Positions 32,232-41,499 of a stretch of DNA of 64,000 nucleotides are shown piece after piece. Below the pieces are notes generated by a model. It searched no databases. It was given only the letters and a program-made list of their open reading frames with translations, and was not told where the DNA came from. Every line of letters starts with the position of its first letter. The stretch's first letter is position 1. The position numbers and the translations under genes are program-made. Where the stretch lies: contig NZ_JBMGPW010000005.1 of assembly GCF_049060325.1 (NCBI RefSeq), positions 1 to 64,000 on the forward strand. Reading direction: 5' to 3'. Source of the stretch: Vescimonas sanitatis. GTDB taxonomy: Bacteria; Bacillota; Clostridia; Oscillospirales; Oscillospiraceae.

Positions 32232-33269
32232 ATGAAAGAAAAACTGGAACAGCTGCTGGCCGAGGGCAAGCAGCGCATCGCCTCCGTCGCCACCGAGACG
32301 GAGCTTCAGGACATCAAGGCCGCGCTGTTGGGCAAGCAGGGCAGCCTGACCGAGCTGATGAAGGAGCTGCCCAAGCTGGATGTATCCCTGCGACCCGAGA
32401 TGGGCAAGGCCGTCAACCTGGTGAAAGGACAGCTGTCCGCCCTGCTGGACGAGCGCCGTGACGAGCTGAAGATGAAGGCCTCCGAGGTGGACCCGGACTT
32501 TGACATCTCCGTCCCCGGCACCATGCCCCTCAGCGGTGGTCTGCACCCCATCACCCAGATGTGCTACGACCTGAATGACGCCTTCCGTTCCATGGGCTTT
32601 GAGATCTTTGAGGAGGATGACATCACCAGCGAGCTCTACGGCTTCGACAACCTGAACTTCCCCCCCAACCATCCCGCCCGCGAGAGCATGGACACCTATT
32701 GGCTGGCGGGCCATGACAAGGGCGAATGCTGGGACAAGCTGTGCCTGCGGCCCCACCTGACCGGCGGCTCCGTCCGCTATCTCCAGACCCACAAGGCCCC
32801 CTACCGCTTCGTGTATCCCGGCAAGGTGTACCGCAACGAGACGACGGACGCCCGGCACGAGCGTGCCTTCTTCCAGTACGAGGCGCTGATCGTGGACAAG
32901 GACTTCACCTTTGCCTCCGGCAAGGTGATGATCAAGAGCATCCTCAGCAAGGTCTTTGGCCGCGACGTTCCGGTCCGTATGCGCGCCGGCTTCTTCCCGT
33001 TCGTCGAGCCCGGCTTTGAGATCGACATGGGCTGCCTGGTCTGCGGCGGCAAGGGCTGCAGTGTGTGCAAGCACGTGGGCTGGATCGAGGTCATGCCCGG
33101 CGGCACGCCTCACCCCAACGTGCTGAAGGCCGCCGGCCTGGACCCCAATGAATACACCGGCTTCTACGTCAACATCGGTCTGGACCGCCTGGTAATGATG
33201 CGCTACGGCGTGGATGACGTCCGTCTGTTCCACAGCGCCGATCTGCGCTTCCTGGAACAGTTCCGCTGA
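32232..33269 (+). CDS. pheS: Phenylalanine--tRNA ligase alpha subunit
   Basis: This 345-residue class II synthetase subunit has a coiled-coil N-terminus (about 1-85) for tRNA binding and a catalytic core with motif 2 (YRNETTDARHERAFFQYEAL) and motif 3 (VNIGLDRLVMMRYG) near the C-terminus. Ribosome site AGAGGAGG upstream. It pairs with PheT 18 bases downstream as an alpha2-beta2 enzyme. Confidence 0.98.
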   Translation: MKEKLEQLLAEGKQRIASVATETELQDIKAALLGKQGSLTELMKELPKLDVSLRPEMGKAVNLVKGQLSALLDERRDELKMKASEVDPDFDISVPGTMPLSGGLHPITQMCYDLNDAFRSMGFEIFEEDDITSELYGFDNLNFPPNHPARESMDTYWLAGHDKGECWDKLCLRPHLTGGSVRYLQTHKAPYRFVYPGKVYRNETTDARHERAFFQYEALIVDKDFTFASGKVMIKSILSKVFGRDVPVRMRAGFFPFVEPGFEIDMGCLVCGGKGCSVCKHVGWIEVMPGGTPHPNVLKAAGLDPNEYTGFYVNIGLDRLVMMRYGVDDVRLFHSADLRFLEQFR

Positions 33270-33287
33270 TAAGGGAGGGTACACGAC

Positions 33288-35726
33288 ATGAAAGTATCTT
33301 TGAATTGGATCCGCGATTACGTCCAGCTGCCGGCTGACGCCGACCTGAAAAAGCTGGCCTACGACCTGACCATGTCCACCGTGGAGGTGGAGGACGCCAC
33401 CGATCTGGGCGCGTCCTTCCACGACATGGTGGTGGGCGTTATCAACACCATCGAGCAGCACCCCAACGCCGACAAGCTGAAGGTGTGCAAGACCGATATC
33501 GGCGGCCGTGTGGAGGACATTGTCTGCGGCGGCAGCAATCTCCGCGAGGGCATGAAAGTAGCTGTGGCCCTGCCCGGCGCCATGTGCAAGTGGCACGGCG
33601 AGGGCGACCTGGTGGAGATCAAGAAAAGCAAGCTCCGCGGCGTGGACAGCTACGGCATGATCTGCGGCGCGGTGGAGATCGGCCTGGCCGACCTGTTCCC
33701 CACCAAGGAGGAAGCCCACATTCTGGACCTCAGTGACTTTGACGCCCCCGCCGGCACCCCTTTGGCCGACGCTCTGGACCTGAACGATATCATTCTGGAG
33801 ATCGACAACAAGTCCATGACCAACCGTCCCGACCTGTGGGGACACTACGGCATCGCCCGCGAGATCGCGGCGCTGTACGACCTGCCCATGACGCAGTTCC
33901 CCCACTTCGACCGGAACGTGGAGAACACCGCCGGGTTCCACGTCACCGTGGAGGACGCTGAGCGCTGCCCCCGCTACCTCTCTGCCCAGATCGAGGGTCT
34001 GAACGTCAAGCCCGCCCCCTATCAGATGCAGAACCGCATCTGGAAGGTGGGCATGCGTCCCATCAACGCGCTGGTGGACATCACCAACTACGTTATGCTG
34101 GCCACTGGCCAACCCACCCATGCATTTGACTCCGACCACATCGCTGGCCACGTGATCGTCCGCCGCGCCGGCGAGGGCGAAAAGCTCCTGCTGCTGAACG
34201 GCAAGGAGCTGGCCCTGTCCTCCGACGATCTGGTCATCGCAGACGACGCCGGCGTGGTGGGTCTGGCGGGCGTTATGGGCGGCGCCAAGGACTCCATCCT
34301 GCCGGATACCTCTAAGGTCATCCTGGAGGTCGCCAACTTCGACGCCAAGGGCATCCGCCGCACCGCCCTGCGGTATGACAACCGCACCGAGGCCTCCGCC
34401 CGTTATGAAAAGGCCATTGACCCGGAGCGCTGCGACCAGGCCTTCGACCTGTCCATGCAGCTGTTCTCCCAGCTGTACCCGGAGATGAAGGTCACCGGCC
34501 TGGTGGACCAGTACCCCGAGCACCTGAAGCCGGCGGAGATCGACGTGGCCCTCAGCTGGCTGGAACGCCGGCTGGGCAAGCACCTGTCCCCGGATGAGAT
34601 CAAGCACAAAATGGAGCTGCTGGGCTACAGCATCACCTTCAACGGCGACAATATGCATGTGGTGGTCCCCACCTGGCGTTCCACCGGCGATGTATCCATC
34701 CAGGCGGACATCATGGAGGAGGTCGCCCGGATGTACGGCTACGAGAACTTCGAGGCCGAGCCCATCACCACCACCTTCGACGGTGCCATCAACCAGCTGG
34801 ACAAGGATCTGGAACGGCGCATCAAGGAGTATCTGGCCATCCGCTGCGGCATGCAGGAGATCTTCACCTATCCGTGGATGGAGGAATCCTACGTCAACGC
34901 GGTGCTGCAGAGCACAGAGGGCATTCTGTCCCTGTCCACGCCGCCGTCTCCCGCCGAGCGGTTCGTGCGCTCCTCCCTGCTGCCCAACCTGTGCAAGGCC
35001 GTGGTGAAGAACGAGCGCTACTTCAACGAGTTCTCCATTTTCGAGACGGCGCAGGTGTTCCGCGACGAGAACTACACCTCCCCCTACGATCCCCGCGAGA
35101 AGCTGCCCTCCCAGCGCAAGAACGTGGCGGGCGCCTTCGCCACCACCGACAAGGACATCACCGCCCTGTTCCGCAAGGCCAGGGGCGTGGTGGAGATGAT
35201 GGCGCGGTACGTCCACATGGAGACGCTGACCTTCCGCCAGACGGAGAAGCCCGTGTGGGCCGACAACGTGGTGTGGCTGAACATCTACCGCGGTGACGAG
35301 AAGGTAGGCGACCTGGCCCTGCTGGCCAAGAAGGTCTCCATGGCCTGCGGCATCAAGAACATGAACGTAATGCTCTTCCAGCTGGATCAGGACTCTTTGG
35401 TCCCCCTGAAGTCCCGCACCAACACCTTCACCCACCTGGCCGAGTATCCCATGACCGACTACGACATCTCCCTGCTGGTGGATGGTTCCGTCCAGTGGAA
35501 GGACGTGGCCCAGACCGTCCGCGGCATCAAGAGTGAGCTGCTCCACGGCGCGGCCTTCGTAGATGAGTACCGCGGCAAGCAGGTCCCGGCAGGCAAGAAG
35601 TCCCTGACGCTGCGCCTGGCCATCGGCTCCAAGGATAAGACCCTGACCTCCGCCGAGATCGAGGAGGTCGCCTCCGGCGTGCTCAACAAGATCTCCAAGC
35701 GCTTCGGTGCGGAGCTGCGCCGCTGA
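33288..35726 (+). CDS. pheT: Phenylalanine--tRNA ligase beta subunit
   Basis: This 812-residue protein has the EMAP-like tRNA-binding domain (about 40-150, HPNADKLKVCKTDIGG), the B3/B4 editing domain (about 210-385), B5 (about 405-475), a catalytic-like core and a C-terminal FDX-ACB domain (about 715-812). Normal bacterial length. It is co-transcribed with pheS. Confidence 0.98.
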   Translation: MKVSLNWIRDYVQLPADADLKKLAYDLTMSTVEVEDATDLGASFHDMVVGVINTIEQHPNADKLKVCKTDIGGRVEDIVCGGSNLREGMKVAVALPGAMCKWHGEGDLVEIKKSKLRGVDSYGMICGAVEIGLADLFPTKEEAHILDLSDFDAPAGTPLADALDLNDIILEIDNKSMTNRPDLWGHYGIAREIAALYDLPMTQFPHFDRNVENTAGFHVTVEDAERCPRYLSAQIEGLNVKPAPYQMQNRIWKVGMRPINALVDITNYVMLATGQPTHAFDSDHIAGHVIVRRAGEGEKLLLLNGKELALSSDDLVIADDAGVVGLAGVMGGAKDSILPDTSKVILEVANFDAKGIRRTALRYDNRTEASARYEKAIDPERCDQAFDLSMQLFSQLYPEMKVTGLVDQYPEHLKPAEIDVALSWLERRLGKHLSPDEIKHKMELLGYSITFNGDNMHVVVPTWRSTGDVSIQADIMEEVARMYGYENFEAEPITTTFDGAINQLDKDLERRIKEYLAIRCGMQEIFTYPWMEESYVNAVLQSTEGILSLSTPPSPAERFVRSSLLPNLCKAVVKNERYFNEFSIFETAQVFRDENYTSPYDPREKLPSQRKNVAGAFATTDKDITALFRKARGVVEMMARYVHMETLTFRQTEKPVWADNVVWLNIYRGDEKVGDLALLAKKVSMACGIKNMNVMLFQLDQDSLVPLKSRTNTFTHLAEYPMTDYDISLLVDGSVQWKDVAQTVRGIKSELLHGAAFVDEYRGKQVPAGKKSLTLRLAIGSKDKTLTSAEIEEVASGVLNKISKRFGAELRR

Positions 35727-35766
35727 TCCCGCGCAGATTTCCCCCTGTACCGCGCACTTTTTCCCC

Positions 35767-35795
35767 TTTACAGTTCCGGGAAAAGAGCGTATACT
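35767..35795 (+). promoter_or_regulatory. Promoter of ireB
   Basis: -35 TTTACA (35767-35772), 17-base spacer, -10 TATACT (35790-35795), 38 bases before the ATG. Confidence 0.65.
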
Positions 35796-35833
35796 AAAAG
35801 CGATATTGAGAAAATGAGAAAGGCGGTGCCCAC

Positions 35834-36079
35834 ATGGACGAATTTACCCGTAAGTTCAACGCGGCAGAGGATAAGGAGCAGCAGGTACACCACATCCTCA
35901 CCTCCGTCTACGAATCACTCAAGGAGAAGGGCTATGATCCCATCAATCAGATCGTGGGCTACATTCTCTCCGAGGATCCTACCTACATCACCAACCACAA
36001 CTCCGCCCGGTCCCTGATCTGCAAGATCGACCGGGACGAGCTGCTGCAGGTCCTGGTGAAGAGCTATCTGGAGCTGTAA
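35834..36079 (+). CDS. ireB: IreB family regulatory phosphoprotein
   Basis: This 81-residue UPF0297/DUF965 protein has the family core GYDPINQIVGYILSEDPTYITNHNSARSLI. In Enterococcus IreB is phosphorylated by the PASTA kinase IreK and influences cephalosporin resistance. The usual neighbours alaS and ruvX are absent here. A terminator follows, so it is a single-gene unit. Confidence 0.95.
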   Translation: MDEFTRKFNAAEDKEQQVHHILTSVYESLKEKGYDPINQIVGYILSEDPTYITNHNSARSLICKIDRDELLQVLVKSYLEL

Positions 36080-36093
36080 GCGTACCGCTGTAA

Positions 36094-36128
36094 GGGGCTG
36101 CCGTGCAGAAGCGCGGCAGCCCCTTTTT
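36094..36128 (+). terminator. Terminator of ireB
   Basis: GGGGCTGCCG (36094-36103) pairs with CGGCAGCCCC (36114-36123), followed by TTTTT. Confidence 0.9.
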
Positions 36129-36171
36129 CCTTTGCGGCACAAAGTCCCATATTTTTCCTGCCGCGCCTGCG

Positions 36172-36200
36172 TTGACAGCCCCGTTCAAATGTGTTACAAT
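36172..36200 (+). promoter_or_regulatory. Promoter of the small gene and NlpC/P60 gene
   Basis: Consensus -35 TTGACA (36172-36177), 17-base spacer, -10 TACAAT (36195-36200). Confidence 0.78.
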
Positions 36201-36230
36201 TTGGTTACAAAAATTTTCGGAGGTATCATC

Positions 36231-36530
36231 ATGGCTGAAAACAAAAAGCCCGAAGGGCTTGTCTATAAGAACCACCCCCTGCGCCGCGTAGACAATTTCA
36301 TCTACTACGGCAGCATGGCAGACAAGTACATCGTCCTCCTGCAGATTCTCGACACCGTCAAGGAGCAGGACATGGACGTGGCCAAGCGTGTATCCGTCCA
36401 GCTTCAGCTGACCGACCCGGACCTCAAGTCCCGGGACCGCGTGGTCAAGAAATCTGAGAAGGACAGCCTCTATGCCGCCATGGATGTGGGCTGCATCTGG
36501 CTGGAGCGTGCCCTCGCCGGCAAGCTGTAA
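36231..36530 (+). CDS. Small conserved-looking protein of unknown function
   Basis: This 99-residue, charged, predicted helical cytoplasmic protein has VYKNHPLRRVDNFIYYGSMA near residue 12 and KYIVLLQILDTVKEQDMDVA in the middle. TCGGAGG precedes the ATG. It has its own strong promoter and lies 3 bases before the NlpC/P60 gene, so the two are translated from one message. I do not recognise a characterised family. Confidence 0.72.
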   Translation: MAENKKPEGLVYKNHPLRRVDNFIYYGSMADKYIVLLQILDTVKEQDMDVAKRVSVQLQLTDPDLKSRDRVVKKSEKDSLYAAMDVGCIWLERALAGKL

Positions 36531-36533
36531 GCC

Positions 36534-37772
36534 ATGAAGCGTATTTTTTCCGCATTAGCAGTGGCTCTGGCCACGCTGTTGGTCATCGGCGGTGACGCGG
36601 TGGTCAACTTCGGCGGTGCCGCCGCCAGCATGACCGACGCCGCCCCCGCCGTGCCCCTGACCATTGCCTCCGTCTCCGCCCTGCCCACCGACACCACTGA
36701 GCCCTCTCCCGAGACAGCACTGTTCTCCGGCCTGCTGGGCGCAGCGGCGCTGACGGCCCATCCCGGCGGCGAGACCGCCGAGGATGCCCTGCTCAACAAC
36801 GAGGACGCCGCCAAGGCTGCTGCCGCACAGGCCGCCGAGGAAGAACCGCCCCAGGAGACGCCCGAGGCCGACGAGGCGCCCGTCTCCACCGCCGTTCAGG
36901 CACTGGGCGTGATCTCCGGCACCGGCGTCCGTATGCGCAGCGGCGCGGGCACCGGCTATGACATCCTCAAGACCCTGGACAAGGGCACCGTTATCGAGCT
37001 CACCGCCCAGGAGGGTGACTGGTACCGTATCTCCTTCGACGGCAAGCGCGGCTATGTGGCTGCCCAGTATGTCACCCGCTACGACACCGCCTCCGGCCTT
37101 AACGGCGCCGGACGTGTCACCGCGGACGTGCTGAACATCCGCACCGCCGCCAAAAGCGGCAGCACCTCTCTGGGCACCGTATCTCAGGGCACGGTCATTG
37201 CCGTCACCGGCATTGAGTCCGGCGGCTGGTTCGCCGTTACCTACAACGGCATCAGCGGCTATGTGGCCTCGCAGTACGTGCTGATCTGCCCCACCTCCGC
37301 CCTGACCGGCACGGCGGACAAGCCCGCCGAGAATACAACGACCGAAGGGTCTCCCGCTGAAGCACCTGCCGAGACCCCGGCAACGCCGGCCGCCTCCGCC
37401 TCCGGCAGCAGCATCGTCTCCATCGCCCAGCAGTATCTGGGCGTGCCCTACGTCTACGGCGGTTCCTCTGCCAGCGGCTTCGACTGCTCCGGCTTCACCA
37501 TGTATGTCTTCGCCCAGGTGGGCATCAAGCTGCCCCACGGCGCCACCAGCCAGCTCAGCTACGGCACCGAGGTCTCCCGCAGCGATCTGCAGCCCGGCGA
37601 TCTGGTATTCTTCCAGGACTACGGCTATACCGCCTCCCATGTGGGCATCTATATCGGCGGCGACCAGTTCATCCACGCCTCGTCCTCCTACTACAACGGG
37701 CACTGCGTGGTGATCACCTCCCTGTCCGAGACGTACTACAACAACCACTACCTCACCGCGCGGCGGCACTGA
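36534..37772 (+). CDS. SH3-domain C40 (NlpC/P60) peptidoglycan endopeptidase
   Basis: This 412-residue secreted enzyme has a signal peptide (about 1-32), an Ala/Glu/Pro-rich spacer, two bacterial SH3 repeats (about 125-180 with VRMRSGAGTGYDILKTLDKG; about 192-245 with VLNIRTAAKSGSTSLG) and a C-terminal NlpC/P60 domain (about 288-412). The catalytic Cys is in GFDCSGFTMY, with His in ASHVGIYIG and in IHASSS. It should cut peptide stems in the wall. No ribosome site is evident, so translation is probably coupled to the small gene 3 bases upstream. Confidence 0.93.
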   Translation: MKRIFSALAVALATLLVIGGDAVVNFGGAAASMTDAAPAVPLTIASVSALPTDTTEPSPETALFSGLLGAAALTAHPGGETAEDALLNNEDAAKAAAAQAAEEEPPQETPEADEAPVSTAVQALGVISGTGVRMRSGAGTGYDILKTLDKGTVIELTAQEGDWYRISFDGKRGYVAAQYVTRYDTASGLNGAGRVTADVLNIRTAAKSGSTSLGTVSQGTVIAVTGIESGGWFAVTYNGISGYVASQYVLICPTSALTGTADKPAENTTTEGSPAEAPAETPATPAASASGSSIVSIAQQYLGVPYVYGGSSASGFDCSGFTMYVFAQVGIKLPHGATSQLSYGTEVSRSDLQPGDLVFFQDYGYTASHVGIYIGGDQFIHASSSYYNGHCVVITSLSETYYNNHYLTARRH

Positions 37773-37781
37773 TGCAGACAA

Positions 37782-37817
37782 AACACCCACGGCTGAAGCC
37801 GTGGGTGTTCTTTTTTT
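37782..37817 (+). terminator. Terminator between NlpC/P60 gene and lgt
   Basis: Twelve-base stem AACACCCACGGC (37782-37793) with GCCGTGGGTGTT (37798-37809), then a T-run. It may also serve lgt on the other strand. Confidence 0.9.
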
Positions 37818-37896
37818 ACAGCGCCGCCCGTTCCGAAAGCGGGCTGCATATGGTGTTCTGCAATGGACCTGTACACCGCGCCGAAGCCGCATCGCG

Positions 37897-38829
37897 TCAC
37901 TCCGCGCTGCCGTCCGCGCCTTCGCCCTCTGCCGCCTTCTGCGCCGCGGCGATATTCACATACAGCTCCTCCGGCTTGTGGGGATGCAGCTTGATGTTGT
38001 ACAGCAGCATGAACGCCGACACCAGCACCATCACCAGGCTCAGCGCCTGGCTGACGCGGATGGGATCGCCGCCGATGGTCCAGTTGAACAGGTACAGGCT
38101 GTCGGTCCGCAGCCCCTCGACCCAGAACCGTCCGATACCGTACCACAGGAAGTAGAACCAGGTGTTCTCGCCGTCGAAGCGGCGTCCCTTCGCCACGATA
38201 AAGACGATCAGCAGCAGCCCCACTACGTTCCACAGGCTCTCGTACAGGAACGTAGGATGCACCTCCACCAGCGTCCCCGCGGTGGTGGTCAGCTGCATCC
38301 GCCACGGCAGCGTCGTCTCCGCGCCGAAGGCCTCCCGGTTCATGAAGTTGCCCCAGCGCCCGATGGCCTGCCCGATCAGCAGCCCCATCACGATCAGGTC
38401 GGTCAGCGCCCCCAGCTTGAAGCCCCGCTTTTTGCTGAGCACGAAGCACACCAGCACCGCCGCGATCACGCCGCCGTAGATAGCCAGCCCGCCGTCCCAT
38501 ATAGCCACGGACTCCGCCCAGTCAAAGGAACCATCCGCTTTTTTGAACCGGTCCAGATAAAACAGCACATAGTACAGCCGCGCCCCCACGATAGCCAGAG
38601 GAATGCCCCACAGCACACCGTCCATCAAGTTATCCTCGGTGATTCCGTACTTTTCCTTCTGCTTCATGCAGAACCACAGCGCCAGCAGCACGCCCAGCGC
38701 GATGATGATTCCGTACCAATAAATGGCCTTTCCTCCGATATGGAAGGCTACGGACGAGCCGGTAAAGGCCCAGTCCCCGAAAAGCCCCGGAAACCGGATG
38801 GGGCTGTCCGCCATGATCCTCACGTTCAT
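37897..38829 (-). CDS. lgt: Prolipoprotein diacylglyceryl transferase
   Basis: This 310-residue polytopic membrane enzyme attaches diacylglycerol to the lipobox Cys of prolipoproteins. The Lgt signature IGRWGNFMNREAFG is near residue 145, with HPTFLYESLWN near residue 200. About seven transmembrane segments are visible. It starts one base after the M16 peptidase gene stop, so the three genes form one operon. Confidence 0.96.
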   Translation of the reverse strand: MNVRIMADSPIRFPGLFGDWAFTGSSVAFHIGGKAIYWYGIIIALGVLLALWFCMKQKEKYGITEDNLMDGVLWGIPLAIVGARLYYVLFYLDRFKKADGSFDWAESVAIWDGGLAIYGGVIAAVLVCFVLSKKRGFKLGALTDLIVMGLLIGQAIGRWGNFMNREAFGAETTLPWRMQLTTTAGTLVEVHPTFLYESLWNVVGLLLIVFIVAKGRRFDGENTWFYFLWYGIGRFWVEGLRTDSLYLFNWTIGGDPIRVSQALSLVMVLVSAFMLLYNIKLHPHKPEELYVNIAAAQKAAEGEGADGSAE

Positions 38830-38830
38830 G

Positions 38831-40105
38831 TTATCCCTCCTTGGGCGCGATCACCGACAGCGCCATGTGCGCCCGCGTGAAGTTCTCCCGCAGGAACGCG
38901 CGCACATCCTCCGCGGTGATGTCATCGTATATCTCCGGGAAGCGGTACGGGTCATACCCCTGGAACCGCCCCTCCGCCATGGACACGGCGATGGACTCAA
39001 AGGCGTTCAGCTCCCGCAGCGCCGCGCCGAAGTTGGCGTTGACGATCCGCTTGTAATAGTCGCCGTCCACACCCTCCGCCGCCAGCCGCTGCGCCTCGTC
39101 CAGAATGGCCTCCGCCACGGCCTTCGGGTCCTTGCTGTCGCCGCCGGCATAGGCATAGGCCGCGCCGGGCAGCAGGTCGAACGCCGCGCCGAAGGAGCCG
39201 TTGATCAGTCCCTGGCTGTACAGCCGCGCATACAGCGGGCTGGACTCGCCCATGAGCACATCACAAGCCAGCTCGCCGATGGCGGCAAACCGGTGCTGCG
39301 CCTCCCCTCCGTGCTGGGGCGGGCACTTGAAGCCTACCAGGAACGTGGGCATGGCCACCTCCATCTGTGCCTCGGCATAGCCGCAGGCAGCGTCGGTACT
39401 CTCCTCCGCGCCATAGTCGCGCCGGATGATCGCCCCACTCTCCGCCGGCAGCACCCGCTTTGCCGTGGCCAGCACCGTCTCGGGGTCCACATCGCCTACC
39501 ACCACCAGGCACATATTTGCCGGGGTGTAGAACGCCTTGTGGCAGTCATACAGCGTCTGCGCCGTGATATGGCTGATGCTCTCCACGCTGCCGGCCACCG
39601 GCGTCCGCGCGGGACTGCTGCGGTACAGCGCCTGCATCATCTGCTTGTACACCTGCCACTCGGGGTTGTCCTCGATCATGCCGATCTCCTGGCCGATGAT
39701 GCCCTGTTCCTTCTCCACGCTCTCATCGGTGAAATAGGGCACAGACACGAAGGACAGCAGTATCTCCAGATTTTCGTAAAACTTCTCCGTAGAGTCAAAA
39801 TAGTAGCACGTAATGGCGTTGGAGGTGAAAGCGTTGGGCTCCGCGCCGTTTTTCGCCAGCTCCTGCAGGGCGTTGCCGTCCTTCGTGTCGAACATCTTGT
39901 GCTCCAGATAGTGGGCGATGCCTGCCGGAGTGTCCAGCCACTGTCCGTTCAGCTCAAAGCGCATATCCATGCCGCCGTAACGGGTGGCAAACAGCGCGTA
40001 CTTTCGGGAAAAGCCCTGCTTCGGCACGATGCACACCGGCAGTCCGTTGTCCAGCGTCTCCCATATCACTTCCTCGCCGATGCGGGGATACAGCTTCTTG
40101 TCCAT
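38831..40105 (-). CDS. ymfH: M16-family peptidase YmfH (EF-P modification-associated)
   Basis: This 424-residue inverzincin-type peptidase has the zinc motif HYLEH (His65, Glu68, His69) and a downstream Glu-rich helix (SVEKEQGIIGQEIGM near 143). The family is annotated as associated with 5-aminopentanol modification of EF-P in Bacillus. It pairs with the non-catalytic YmfF encoded one base upstream. Confidence 0.88.
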   Translation of the reverse strand: MDKKLYPRIGEEVIWETLDNGLPVCIVPKQGFSRKYALFATRYGGMDMRFELNGQWLDTPAGIAHYLEHKMFDTKDGNALQELAKNGAEPNAFTSNAITCYYFDSTEKFYENLEILLSFVSVPYFTDESVEKEQGIIGQEIGMIEDNPEWQVYKQMMQALYRSSPARTPVAGSVESISHITAQTLYDCHKAFYTPANMCLVVVGDVDPETVLATAKRVLPAESGAIIRRDYGAEESTDAACGYAEAQMEVAMPTFLVGFKCPPQHGGEAQHRFAAIGELACDVLMGESSPLYARLYSQGLINGSFGAAFDLLPGAAYAYAGGDSKDPKAVAEAILDEAQRLAAEGVDGDYYKRIVNANFGAALRELNAFESIAVSMAEGRFQGYDPYRFPEIYDDITAEDVRAFLRENFTRAHMALSVIAPKEG

Positions 40106-40106
40106 G

Positions 40107-41372
40107 TTACGCCTCCTCCTTTCCCCGCAGGAAGTACACCGTATCCGGCTTCACCGTCTGTGCCGCCGCCACGATGCGCTCCTTTGTCACCTGCTCCAGC
40201 GCCGCGGCCAGCTCCTCCGGTGTCTCCTCGACCCCAGCCGCGATCTGGCCCAGATAGAAATTCTCCAGCGCACCCTGAGAGTCCGACAGTGACAGCAGCG
40301 ACGCGCGGATGGCCTGCAGAGCACCCTCCTGCTCCCAGTCCTCCCAATCGCCCTGCTGCACTGCCTGCAGCTGGCGGCCGATCTCCGTCTCCGCCCGTTC
40401 AAAGTCTGCGGTCTCCACGCCGCTGGACACGGTCAGGATGCTCTTGCTGCGGGCATAGCTGCTGGAGGCGTAGTAGCACAGGCTCAGCCTCTCCCGCACG
40501 TTCAAAAACAGCTTGGAGTTGCTGGTGCCGCCGAAAATCAGATTTGCCAGCACCATGGCCGGATAGTCGTCGCTGCTGCAGCGGTAGCCCATGGCCAGCT
40601 TGCCCTGGGTCACGTCCATCGTCTCCACGATCCGCCGGGGCGTATCCGGTGCCTGTATGCGCTGCACCTCCGGCAGCGCCGTCTGGGCGCCGCGGGGCAG
40701 CGCCGCCAGCGCCGTGAGCACTGCGTCCTCCACACGCTGCGCCTCCGCGCTGCCGCAGTAGATGACCTCCACCCGGCTGGACGCCATCAGCGCCTGCCCA
40801 TGGACATACAGTGACTGGTTGGTGATACGCCCGGCCGTCTCCTCGTCTCCCAGGCGCAGCACGCTGTACGGCTCGCCGGCGCACATCTCCTGCATGAGCC
40901 GGATATCCGCCCAGTCACGCTTGTCGTTCTTCAGGCCCCGAATGGCGTCGATCAGGTTGGCCTTTTCGCTCTCCACATAGCTGCTCAGAAAACGTCCCCC
41001 GTGGGTCACAGGGTCCAGCAGCAGCTCGCCAAGCATCGCCGACACAGGCTCCAGCAGCTTCTCGCCGTGGGGCGTGAAGGCATCGTCGATAAAGCCGGCA
41101 GCAAAACCCACACACTGGCGCTCACCCTTTTTGCGGACGGTATAGTCGATATTGGCGCCGTACAGCGTATCCAGCGCGGCGGACAGGCTCTCCATATCCG
41201 GGCAGCGGACGGTACCCCGCCGCAGCACGGCGGGCAGCAGCGCGTTGGCCGCCGCTGTCTCTCTCTGCAAAGGTGCGATCAGCTGCACGGTCATGCGGCT
41301 GGTTTTGAAACGTTGTGCGGGCAGATACGTCAGAAATACATCCTGCATGATCTCCCGTCGATTATCAAACAT
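40107..41372 (-). CDS. ymfF: M16-family protein YmfF (probably non-catalytic partner)
   Basis: This 421-residue M16-fold protein lacks the HxxEH motif (the position reads LLPAVLRRGT). It keeps the C-terminal half features (MGYRCSSDDYPAMVLANLIFGG, SKLFLNVRERLSLCYYASS). As in other M16 pairs it probably forms a heterodimer with YmfH. GGAGG lies 8 bases before the ATG. Confidence 0.88.
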   Translation of the reverse strand: MFDNRREIMQDVFLTYLPAQRFKTSRMTVQLIAPLQRETAAANALLPAVLRRGTVRCPDMESLSAALDTLYGANIDYTVRKKGERQCVGFAAGFIDDAFTPHGEKLLEPVSAMLGELLLDPVTHGGRFLSSYVESEKANLIDAIRGLKNDKRDWADIRLMQEMCAGEPYSVLRLGDEETAGRITNQSLYVHGQALMASSRVEVIYCGSAEAQRVEDAVLTALAALPRGAQTALPEVQRIQAPDTPRRIVETMDVTQGKLAMGYRCSSDDYPAMVLANLIFGGTSNSKLFLNVRERLSLCYYASSSYARSKSILTVSSGVETADFERAETEIGRQLQAVQQGDWEDWEQEGALQAIRASLLSLSDSQGALENFYLGQIAAGVEETPEELAAALEQVTKERIVAAAQTVKPDTVYFLRGKEEA

Positions 41373-41470
41373 AGTTAGTACCTCCGGTGCAAATACTCAT
41401 TCAGCATATAGTATACACCAAACTTTTCCAAAAGAAAAGAGGGCGTTTTTCAAAAGACGCAAAAGACACA

Positions 41471-41499
41471 AGTATCCCCCGGCGAAGCCGGGGGATACT
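41471..41499 (-). terminator. Hairpin at the sigG stop
   Basis: Thirteen-base stem (41471-41483 with 41487-41499, loop GAA) overlapping the sigG stop codon. The downstream T-run is weak, so termination is plausible but not certain. Confidence 0.6.

Noticed and set aside
31944..35546. Very long antisense open frame (1200 codons) opposite pheS-pheT
   Set aside because: It is the mirror of two strongly supported genes in GC-rich sequence. Its translation is low complexity (His, Val, Gly, Gln-rich) and it has no ribosome site.
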